Shown here in pieces: positions 1-5,781 of a stretch of 7,534 nucleotides of DNA (the stretch's first letter is position 1; every line of letters begins with the position of its first letter). Under the pieces are notes generated by a model that was not told the DNA's origin, searched no databases, and saw only the letters and a program-made list of their open reading frames with translations. The translations under genes were made by a program, and so were the position numbers. The stretch spans positions 1 to 7,534 of the forward strand of contig CAMYCE010000103.1 of NCBI GenBank assembly GCA_947254205.1, given 5' to 3'. The DNA comes from an uncultured Prevotellaceae bacterium. Its GTDB lineage: Bacteria; Bacteroidota; Bacteroidia; Bacteroidales; Muribaculaceae.

Positions 1-1177
1 GCAGACATAGCCCCACCTTGAAGAGCGACTGGCTCACACCGTTCACATAGGCAGGACACCCTGCATACACAGGTTGCAGATGCATGGGTTTCCACAGCGG
101 ACGCGACTCTATGCCCTCACGCTCAAGAGCCACACGCATGGCCTCGACATTGGCATTGGGCTCGCAAGAGGTGTGGGCATCGGTTGCCTGCATCACCACA
201 CCGGCGGCACCACCCACAGCCTTATCTACCACCGCATGATAAACTTCGCTTTGCCCTTTCACACGCAACTGTGGCGACAACGTGATTGCACTGAGCCAAA
301 AGTTGCTGTCGCACTGGTCATTGGGGTTGTCATGAAACTCTATGCCCTCGACTTGGCTAAAAGCCTGAGCATAGAACCGTGCCAAGCGTCGATGATGAGC
401 CAAGTGGCCACCGAGCACCGTCATTTGCCCTCGACCTATGCCGGCACAGATGTTGCTCATGCGATAGTTGTAGCCAATATCAACATGCTGATAATAGGGG
501 TAGGACTGGCGTGCCTGAGTGGCAAAATACATGATGCGTTGCTTCGTTGCCTCATCGGGACACACAAGCGCACCGCCACCACTGGTGGTAATCATCTTGT
601 TGCCATTGAAACTCATGATGCCAAACTTGCCAAATGTGCCCACAACCTTGCCACGATAGCAAGAGCCCAAGGCCTCGGCACTGTCTTCGATGAGCGGAAT
701 GTCATATTTTGAGGCAATAGCCACAATCTCGTCGATTTTGGCCGGCATGCCATAAAGGTAGACCACAATAATGGCTTTGGGCTTCTTGCCCGTCTTGGCC
801 ATGCGGTCGATGATGGCTTGCTCAAGCAAGGCTGGGTCCATGTTCCAAGTTTCGGGTTCACTATCCACAAACACCGGCGTAGCTCCCTGATAGGTCACGG
901 GGTGGCTCGAAGCACAAAAGGTGAAACTTTGGCACATCACCTCATCGCCCTGCCCCACACCCAAGGCAACCAGTGCCAAGTGAATGGCGGCCGTGCCCGA
1001 GGAGAGCGCCACCACCTCTTTCTCACTGCCACACATGTGCTTGAGGTCGTCTTCAAAGGCATTCACGTTGGGCCCCAGTGGCACCACCCAATTGGTGTCG
1101 AAAGCCTCCTGTATATATTTCATTTCGTTGCCACTCATGTGGGCCAAGCAAAGCAATATCTTCTTTTTCTCACTCAT
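1..1177 (-). CDS. pglE: PglE/WcfR-type UDP-4-amino-sugar aminotransferase (DegT/DnrJ/EryC1/StrS family), 3' end off window
   Basis: This PLP-dependent enzyme should transfer an amino group from glutamate to C4 of a UDP-4-keto-6-deoxy-HexNAc, giving a UDP-4-amino sugar (bacillosamine or AADGal type). The frame is open from ATG at 1177 to the window edge, 392 residues, so only about 10-20 C-terminal residues should be missing relative to PglE (about 386 aa). Visible motifs are GTAAIHLAL (61-69, phosphate-binding side), EDSAEALGS (164-172, with Asp165 for the PLP ring nitrogen) and FNGNKMITTSGGG (190-202, with Lys194 as Schiff-base lysine). GYNYRMSN (235-242) and SRPLWKPMH (358-366) also match PglE as I remember it. 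It starts 12 bases after the ATP-grasp stop. GC is about 54%, clearly above the two genes upstream. No strong Shine-Dalgarno site is visible. The subfamily is well supported. Whether the product is gluco- or galacto-configured cannot be read from sequence. Confidence 0.9.
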   Translation of the reverse strand, partial: MSEKKKILLCLAHMSGNEMKYIQEAFDTNWVVPLGPNVNAFEDDLKHMCGSEKEVVALSSGTAAIHLALVALGVGQGDEVMCQSFTFCASSHPVTYQGATPVFVDSEPETWNMDPALLEQAIIDRMAKTGKKPKAIIVVYLYGMPAKIDEIVAIASKYDIPLIEDSAEALGSCYRGKVVGTFGKFGIMSFNGNKMITTSGGGALVCPDEATKQRIMYFATQARQSYPYYQHVDIGYNYRMSNICAGIGRGQMTVLGGHLAHHRRLARFYAQAFSQVEGIEFHDNPNDQCDSNFWLSAITLSPQLRVKGQSEVYHAVVDKAVGGAAGVVMQATDAHTSCEPNANVEAMRVALEREGIESRPLWKPMHLQPVYAGCPAYVNGVSQSLFKVGLCL

Positions 1178-1189
1178 TGTTGCAATCCC

Positions 1190-2191
1190 TTAAAGTATCG
1201 TGAAATTATCGTTAATCAAGTCGCTTTTGTGTGCAATCACAACATCGTCGTACATGAGCATCAGCACATCTTCATCATATTGCCCTATTGCATCTTGATT
1301 GGCAATGCCATTGATGTTGTTTTCTATCAATTTAAAGAAATCGACTCCTGCCCCATAGGCATGAAGATAGGCTCCGCCAAAACGCGGGTTGATTTCCGAT
1401 AAATAATACTCGCCGTCTTTCATGAAAAAATCCATGTCGAGCGGACCATTAAATTCAAACACCTCACATATTTCACGTATGAATTGAAACAACCGCTCAT
1501 CTTTAAATGATATAGTTTTACTTGCTCCTCCTATCCGCGTTTCGATTTTGCGTTTAGAGAAAGCGGCTACAGCCTTGTGAGTCAAGCAATCGACATAGAC
1601 GTCGGCATCACAATCGCCACCAGTCATCAATTCCTGAATAATGTAGTCGTGCTGTCCCGATTTCCAATCAGATTCAAGCTCTTGCCAAGTGTTTACCTTG
1701 TGGGCACCCACACTGCCACTGCCACACACAGGTTTCAGAAACACAGGAAATGAAATCACACCTGCATTTAAAGACTTTTCAAACTCTGCAAGGCTATGAA
1801 AAGTGAGCACTGTGCGAATGCCATGAGCACTTAAATATTTATAAAACTCATATTTATCAAAACAATAGCCTGCCGACTCTTGAGAAGGACACAATGGCAA
1901 AATGCCATGCTTGAGAAACAAATTGCGGTTTTGAGCAAGAACTCCTATCTCGGGGTCGATGAGCGTTGTGATAGCTTTAACATCGTTGTCGATGGCAATT
2001 TTCAATATTTCATCGACATAGTGGGGCGAATCGATGCGAGACACCACCTCCTGCTTGTCGGCAAAAAAAAGTGCTGGCGCAGTGGCACTATTGTCAACAG
2101 CCACTATGCGCCCTCTCGCGCCCAACGACTCTTTGGCATCGAGTAGCAAGCGACCACGGCGCCCTGCACTGCAAAACATTATATTATTCAT
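1190..2191 (-). CDS. ATP-grasp carboxylate-amine ligase (CarB/PylC-like)
   Basis: This 333-residue protein has a Rossmann-like N-terminal lobe (about 1-100) followed by an ATP-grasp fold (about 105-290). The family joins a carboxylate, activated as acyl phosphate, to an amine with ATP. Visible motifs are FDKYEF (111-116), FPVFLKPVCGSGSVG (148-162, with Lys153 and the glycine-rich loop), IIQELMTGGD (184-193) and LSEINPRFGGAY (264-275, whose Glu266 and Asn268 are the usual Mg-ATP ligands). The active site therefore looks intact. The substrate is not readable. Its place between a PLP decarboxylase and a PglE-type aminotransferase suggests an amino acid or amine acyl group for a sugar, which is inference. 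A 42-base gap without a Shine-Dalgarno site separates it from the decarboxylase. ATG at 2191 is followed by another in-frame ATG at codon 5, but the first keeps the complete MNNIMFCSAG strand. GC is about 44%. Confidence 0.85.
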   Translation of the reverse strand: MNNIMFCSAGRRGRLLLDAKESLGARGRIVAVDNSATAPALFFADKQEVVSRIDSPHYVDEILKIAIDNDVKAITTLIDPEIGVLAQNRNLFLKHGILPLCPSQESAGYCFDKYEFYKYLSAHGIRTVLTFHSLAEFEKSLNAGVISFPVFLKPVCGSGSVGAHKVNTWQELESDWKSGQHDYIIQELMTGGDCDADVYVDCLTHKAVAAFSKRKIETRIGGASKTISFKDERLFQFIREICEVFEFNGPLDMDFFMKDGEYYLSEINPRFGGAYLHAYGAGVDFFKLIENNINGIANQDAIGQYDEDVLMLMYDDVVIAHKSDLINDNFTIL

Positions 2192-2233
2192 TTTGTTATC
2201 ATTTTAAGTGACGTTGGCATCACTATGCCGGCG

Positions 2234-3439
2234 TCAATAGAGTTTATTTTTCATCAAATATTCGGTTGAAGTGTAGGCCTGCCTCACTACCTTCTTTGTG
2301 GTTCCATTTAGGGCATAGACCACAGGAAAATAGCGAATAAACATGGGAGAAAGGCACATGGTATAGGCCCCCACATTGTTGTAGAGCAATCTATCTCCAA
2401 CAGCCAAAAGTGGCTGATTGTGCAACTCGGTCAACCGGTCGTTTTCAAGGCAAGTGCAGCCTGCTATCACTTGACAAGGCACAAGTCTATTGTTTTTTTG
2501 ACTTGAAAACACTTTTAACAAATAATTGCTTTTGCGAAAAAAGGGGTCGATGTCGTTGCGTGAACCATTGGTTGTCACCACAAATCGACACTCACCTGCT
2601 TCTTTCACGTCAATCACCGAAGAAAGAAAAGAAAAGCAAGAGGCATGAATGGCATTGCCCGGTTCTACTATCAAAGTCACTTTTTCCAAGCCATTGTCTT
2701 GGCATGCTTGTGCAAGAGCCTTGCAATAGTCTTGATAGGTGGGTTTATTGGCGAAGATTCCAAAATATCCTCCCCCCACGTCCAGATAGTTTAAGTGGAG
2801 ATCATATTTTTTGGCAACACGGGCAGCATATTGCACCAACTGCCTATAAAAATCAACGAGACGAGAATGAGTGGTGCGATGAATGTGCAACCCCGCCAAG
2901 CGCACTTGCGGAATTGAAGCAATCAACTCCACTGCATGAGCAAATTCGCCAGTTTCATCACAAAAACCAAACCTGCTGTAGTCGTCATCACTCATGGCAT
3001 CGACAGGAAATATTGTCGACACATTCACACTCAATCTAATGCCCACATCGTGCACCCGATGCTGTGGCAACTCCTTGAGCCATTCAATTTCGCGCTTGGT
3101 TTCGATGTTAACAATTGCCCCACCTGCAATAGCCTCCAAAAAAGTTGATTTCGATTTCATGGGGCCATTATAGATGATGTGATCAATCGAGAAGCCACAA
3201 GTTCGTGCCAACTCATACTCGTCGCCCGAAACCACCTCGGCATAGCAGTTAAGCAACTTTGCCATGCTGAGCATATAGGGCAATGAATTGGTTTTCACCG
3301 AATAGCCCACAATGCCATTACCCATGGCCTCCTCCAGTGCCTGCCGAAAACCCACTACACTGCGTTCAAACTCTTTTTCATGAAAAATGAAACAGGGAGT
3401 TTGAAAATCAGTAACTTCAAAATTGTTAATTGTGTCCAT
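2234..3439 (-). CDS. Fold-type III PLP-dependent decarboxylase or racemase (LysA/ODC-like)
   Basis: 401 residues: an alanine-racemase-like TIM barrel (about 15-280) and a C-terminal beta domain, as in diaminopimelate, ornithine and carboxynorspermidine decarboxylases. The PLP lysine is Lys49 in YSVKTN. LHIHRTTH (184-191) takes the place of the usual H-x-GS segment, and LDVGGGY (219-225) is the glycine-rich phosphate loop. EPGNAI (259-264) carries Asn262 where most relatives have Arg. CLEND (330-334) is the active-site Cys...Asp pair contributed by the partner subunit, and GAY (357-359) follows. The substrate cannot be assigned. A GTG start 21 bases further upstream (3460) is possible, but ATG 3439 has GGAGG six bases before it and keeps the DFQTPCFIF N-terminus. 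The gene overlaps the end of pglC by 14 bases, suggesting translational coupling. GC is about 45%, well below pglC. Confidence 0.85.
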   Translation of the reverse strand: MDTINNFEVTDFQTPCFIFHEKEFERSVVGFRQALEEAMGNGIVGYSVKTNSLPYMLSMAKLLNCYAEVVSGDEYELARTCGFSIDHIIYNGPMKSKSTFLEAIAGGAIVNIETKREIEWLKELPQHRVHDVGIRLSVNVSTIFPVDAMSDDDYSRFGFCDETGEFAHAVELIASIPQVRLAGLHIHRTTHSRLVDFYRQLVQYAARVAKKYDLHLNYLDVGGGYFGIFANKPTYQDYCKALAQACQDNGLEKVTLIVEPGNAIHASCFSFLSSVIDVKEAGECRFVVTTNGSRNDIDPFFRKSNYLLKVFSSQKNNRLVPCQVIAGCTCLENDRLTELHNQPLLAVGDRLLYNNVGAYTMCLSPMFIRYFPVVYALNGTTKKVVRQAYTSTEYLMKNKLY

Positions 3440-4037
3440 TAAAATCCTCCATTGTGTCACAAGTCGATGAAGAAATATCCTCTCGTTTCAGTACTTTATA
3501 TAGGGTAATTACGATTATTTTCAAGTCGGTAACGAGCGACACGTGGTCGACATACCACACATCGAGCGCAAATTTTTGAGCCCATGAAATGGCATTGCGC
3601 CCATGGCACTGTGCCCAACCTGTGATGCCCGGGCGCACATCGTGGCGACGTGACTGCTCGGCACTATAAAGGGGCAAATATTGCACCAGCAAGGGCCGTG
3701 GACCAATGAGCGACATGTCGCCCTTGAGCACATTGATGAGCTGTGGCAACTCGTCGATTGATGTGGAGCGCACCCACCGCCCAACAGAGGTGAGTCGCCT
3801 CTCATCGGGGAGCAAGTGGCCCTCACTGTCGCACTCATCGGTCATGGTTTTAAACTTGATGACCTTGAATATCTTGCCATGCCACCCGGGGCGTTCCTGC
3901 AAGAAAAATGCGCCAGCCCCTTTGTTGGCAAAGCGCAACCACACCGCCACCAGCAGTAGTAGCCAGCCCACCATGGCCAGCCCAAGCACAGCCACCACCA
4001 CATCAATCACCCGTTTCCAAAATCCACGATACCCCAT
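3426..4037 (-). CDS. pglC: PglC/WcfS-type initiating phosphoglycosyl transferase (monotopic, bacterial sugar transferase family)
   Basis: This enzyme transfers a sugar-1-phosphate from a UDP-sugar to undecaprenyl phosphate at the inner face of the membrane, starting glycan assembly. It has 203 residues, against about 200 in Campylobacter PglC, and appears collinear with it. Visible parts are the basic Lys8-Arg9 before the membrane helix (about 10-36), QERPGWHGKIFKVIKFKTM (47-65), the catalytic Asp95-Glu96 in SIDELPQL, KGDMSLIGPRPLL (105-117), RPGITGWAQ (135-143), GRNAISW (146-152) and a C-terminal MEDFNG tail. The helix-breaking Ser-Pro of PglC is replaced by Gly24-Trp25, which is odd. The ATG at 4037 is the only start that gives a family-length N-terminus. 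No Shine-Dalgarno site precedes it, only an A-rich leader that ends the repeat copy beside it. The GC of the last 120 bases falls to about 35%, while the rest is about 57%. The preferred sugar is unknown. Confidence 0.93.
   Translation of the reverse strand: MGYRGFWKRVIDVVVAVLGLAMVGWLLLLVAVWLRFANKGAGAFFLQERPGWHGKIFKVIKFKTMTDECDSEGHLLPDERRLTSVGRWVRSTSIDELPQLINVLKGDMSLIGPRPLLVQYLPLYSAEQSRRHDVRPGITGWAQCHGRNAISWAQKFALDVWYVDHVSLVTDLKIIVITLYKVLKREDISSSTCDTMEDFNGHN
3446..3450 (-). promoter_or_regulatory. Strong Shine-Dalgarno site for the PLP decarboxylase, inside pglC
   Basis: On the minus strand GGAGG lies exactly six bases before the ATG at 3439, within the last codons of pglC. It decides the decarboxylase start in favour of 3439 over the upstream GTG at 3460. 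It is the only good Shine-Dalgarno match I see before any gene in this window. A caveat is that the bases also encode Met-Glu-Asp in the PglC tail. Confidence 0.6.
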
Positions 4038-4046
4038 CAGCTAATT

Positions 4047-4128
4047 TATTTTTTATTTCCCACAGATTACACGGATTTTAACATATTGAAGTGAATCGGC
4101 TTCTCAAAATTCCGTGCTATCAGTGGGA
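4047..4128. repeat. 82-bp palindromic repeat, copy 1 (left of the GxxExxY gene)
   Basis: It matches 4526-4607 in direct orientation at 80 of 82 positions (differences at 4064 and 4098). It fills nearly all of the gap between the GxxExxY gene and pglC. Its ends form an imperfect inverted repeat: 4058-4075 pairs with 4111-4128 at 15 of 18 positions, and GAAG/CTTC (4088-4091 with 4100-4103) can pair inside. Transcribed leftward, the hairpin is followed by an A-rich tract and then the pglC ATG nine bases further on. There is no downstream U-run, so it does not look like an intrinsic terminator for the operon. Confidence 0.93.
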
Positions 4129-4133
4129 TTATT

Positions 4134-4523
4134 TCATTGAGGAAGACAACCATTTACTTTTGTCCAAATAGACTTAAGAATATTGTCGGTATTGAAATTC
4201 ACCAATATACCACGATGCAACGATGTTAGTTTCAAGTAAGTAAGAAGTTGCAAATGATAAAGATACGTCACTTTTTCGACTGATTTCAGTTCTATTATAA
4301 CCCTATCTTCAACCAATATATCAAGACGTAAATTTCCTTGCAATTTTTTCCCGTCATAGCATAGTGGTATCTTCTTTTGCCGTTCAACCTTTAAGTTTCG
4401 TTTATGAAGCTCATAGGCGAGAACTTCTTCATATACCTTTTCAAGTAATCCTGGACCAAGATTATTGTAAACTTCAAAGATTGCTCCTCGTATCTGGTAA
4501 GTTAACTCATTTTCTGTCATCAT
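4134..4523 (-). CDS. GxxExxY family protein (PD-(D/E)XK nuclease-like fold)
   Basis: This is a complete 129-residue member of the GxxExxY family (PDDEXK_3 type). The name-giving motif is GLLEKVY (25-31: Gly25, Glu28, Tyr31). A nuclease-like core follows: Asp68 in LRLDILVE, Glu78 and Lys80 in IIELKSVEKV, then Gln92 in HLQLLTYLKL and GILVNF (105-110). The acidic and basic residues of a PD-(D/E)XK site are all present. The cellular role of the family is not established, and nothing here shows a part in glycan synthesis. GC is about 34%, while its neighbours are 55-59%, and the gene lies between two nearly identical repeats, so it looks like a later insertion into the operon. Two adjacent ATGs (4523 and 4520) could each start it. 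The upstream one is two bases from the edge of repeat copy 2, so its leader belongs to the repeat. Confidence 0.92.
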   Translation of the reverse strand: MMTENELTYQIRGAIFEVYNNLGPGLLEKVYEEVLAYELHKRNLKVERQKKIPLCYDGKKLQGNLRLDILVEDRVIIELKSVEKVTYLYHLQLLTYLKLTSLHRGILVNFNTDNILKSIWTKVNGCLPQ

Positions 4524-4525
4524 TA

Positions 4526-4607
4526 TATTTTTTATTTCCCACGGATTACACGGATTTTAACATATTGAAGTGAATCTGCTTCTCAAAATTCCGTGCTATC
4601 AGTGGGA
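4526..4607. repeat. 82-bp palindromic repeat, copy 2 (right of the GxxExxY gene)
   Basis: This is the direct copy of 4047-4128, offset by 479 bases, with only two differences (4543 and 4577). Its end arms are 4537-4554 and 4590-4607, again 15 of 18 complementary. It begins two bases before the GxxExxY start codon (in the direction of transcription) and ends four bases from the stop codon of the GT4 gene at 4612, so it fills almost the whole gap between those genes. Confidence 0.93.
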
Positions 4608-4611
4608 CACA

Positions 4612-5736
4612 TCATGACATATCCATGGGCCTATTTAAAATGTGGTGGTAGAAGGTTTTGAGGCAGTGACGCACGTAGCCTTGCTCAAAGCGCGAGGCTA
4701 TGAGCGGGCGAGCTTGGCGAGCCATGGCATGGGCTTCGGCAGGGTGTTCGATCCATCGCAACATTGCCTCATAGAGGGCTTGGGCATTGGCAGGTTCCAC
4801 AACCACACCATTCTTGCCATCAATGATGATTTCTCGCGACCCGTTGATGTTGGTCACTATGCCGGGCAACCCCATTGCTCCTGCCTCAAGCACCACATTG
4901 GGGAAACCCTCGCGATAGCTGGGAAACACCAGTGCATGAGCACGAGCATAAAATGGGCGCACATCGGCCTGCGCTCCCACCATGTCGATGTGAGGACAGG
5001 TCTCAAAAAAGGCTTTATCGGCCTCATCAATGGGGTCGAGGTCTTGCTCGAGGTCACCCACCAATATGAGCCGGCATCGCCCTGCAAGCCTGCGCATGGC
5101 TTCGGCAAGCTCGTGCATACCCTTGTCGCGCACAATGCGCCCCACAAACACAAAGGTAAACAGGTCGCTATCCTTTTCTTCGGAAGTGGCGTGATAGTAA
5201 TAATCGAGGTCGATGCCACGCACATTGCCATGGCCCAGCACCTCAAGAGGCTTGCGAGTGATGTGGTGGTTGAGCAAGTCGGCTTTCACTCCCTCGCCTT
5301 CGGGCACAATGTGGGTGGCGCAGGCGCAGGTGAGCCAGTCGGTGATCATGAGAATGCGACGCTTCATGCCTGTCGCAGTGGGCCACACCAGCCCGGTGAA
5401 CGTGTGCACACGCACGGGCACACGACACAGCCAAGCCGCCATCATGGCAATGAGACCGGCCTTGGGGGTCATAGAGTGCACCATGGCAGGTCGCTCACGG
5501 CGCAACACGCTCATCATGCGCCACAACGAGCGCAGGTCGCGCAAGAGCGAAATGTGCCGCTCCATGGACACTGCCACAGCTCGCACCCCTTCTTGCCGTG
5601 CAAACTGCTCCAACTCTTGCCCGGGCGACGATACCGCCACCACCTCATAGCCCTCTCGGCTCAACTCACTCGCCAAACCGCTACAAAAAGCCACGAGCGA
5701 AGTGGGCACCGTGGTTACTCGCACAATCTTCGGCAT
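4612..5736 (-). CDS. GT4-family glycosyltransferase (GT-B fold)
   Basis: 374 residues with two Rossmann-like domains. The N-terminal acceptor domain (about 1-185) begins MPKIVRVTTVPTSL, and a C-terminal nucleotide-sugar domain follows. The donor-site features are VFVGRIVRDKGMHEL (196-210, with the Arg and Lys that contact the donor phosphates) and SYREGFPNVVLEAGAMG (273-289), which holds the EX7E pair Glu276 and Glu284. It should be a retaining enzyme adding a sugar from a nucleotide donor to a lipid-linked intermediate at the cytoplasmic face. Donor and linkage are not readable. ATG 5736 is preferred to an adjacent upstream TTG (5739). GC is about 59%, the highest in the window. The gap to the upstream GT4 is 45 bases, with no Shine-Dalgarno site. 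Confidence 0.9.
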   Translation of the reverse strand: MPKIVRVTTVPTSLVAFCSGLASELSREGYEVVAVSSPGQELEQFARQEGVRAVAVSMERHISLLRDLRSLWRMMSVLRRERPAMVHSMTPKAGLIAMMAAWLCRVPVRVHTFTGLVWPTATGMKRRILMITDWLTCACATHIVPEGEGVKADLLNHHITRKPLEVLGHGNVRGIDLDYYYHATSEEKDSDLFTFVFVGRIVRDKGMHELAEAMRRLAGRCRLILVGDLEQDLDPIDEADKAFFETCPHIDMVGAQADVRPFYARAHALVFPSYREGFPNVVLEAGAMGLPGIVTNINGSREIIIDGKNGVVVEPANAQALYEAMLRWIEHPAEAHAMARQARPLIASRFEQGYVRHCLKTFYHHILNRPMDMS

Positions 5737-5781
5737 CAACTATCTGTAGTTCACATCAATTAATAAAAGTATCTCACTCGT

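Larger units (their letters stand above)
1140..3540. other. Low-GC island spanning decarboxylase, ATP-grasp and the tail of pglC
   Basis: Counting bases by hand in blocks of 60, the decarboxylase is about 45% GC (511 of 1140) and the ATP-grasp gene about 44% (423 of 960). The pglE part is about 54% (621 of 1140) and pglC about 55% (295 of 540). The change falls near the first codons of pglE on the left and inside the last 120 bases of pglC on the right (20 and 22 GC per 60). The edges are approximate. A separate origin for the pair is inference. Confidence 0.5.
4047..4607. mobile_element. Putative repeat-bounded insertion unit carrying the GxxExxY gene
   Basis: Two 82-bp direct repeats (80/82 identical), each internally palindromic, bracket one 34%-GC gene with 5 and 2 bases to spare. 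The unit separates a GT4 gene from pglC, which otherwise belong to the same leftward operon. No transposase, integrase or clear target-site duplication is visible, so how it moved is unknown. Recombination between the repeats would remove 479 bases and leave one repeat copy. An alternative is that this is a local duplication of a dispersed palindromic repeat around a gene already there. That the unit is accessory is inference from composition and layout. Confidence 0.45.

Noticed and set aside
74..1402. Plus-strand open frames at 74-712 and 818-1402.
   Set aside because: They lie opposite the PglE-type gene and the end of the ATP-grasp gene, have no family features, and the minus-strand proteins are clear.
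4047..4128. The palindromic repeat as an intrinsic terminator of the operon.
   Set aside because: In the direction of transcription the hairpin is followed by an A-rich, not U-rich, tract, and pglC of the same pathway begins nine bases later.
4047..4607. Two repeats with one spacer as a CRISPR remnant.
   Set aside because: 82-bp repeats, a 397-bp interior that is a coding gene, and no cas genes do not fit an array.
4642..5763. A 373-codon open frame on the plus strand, opposite almost the whole GT4 gene.
   Set aside because: Its product is rich in His, Gly and Ala without any recognisable motif, while the minus strand encodes a full GT4 enzyme with EX7E. High GC of the real gene keeps the opposite frame free of stops.
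5737..5781. A TACTTTTA sequence on the minus strand in the gap between the GT4 genes, slightly like the Bacteroidetes -7 box TAnnTTTG.
   Set aside because: The final G is missing and no TTTG is seen at the -33 distance. Co-linear genes on both sides make an internal promoter unnecessary.
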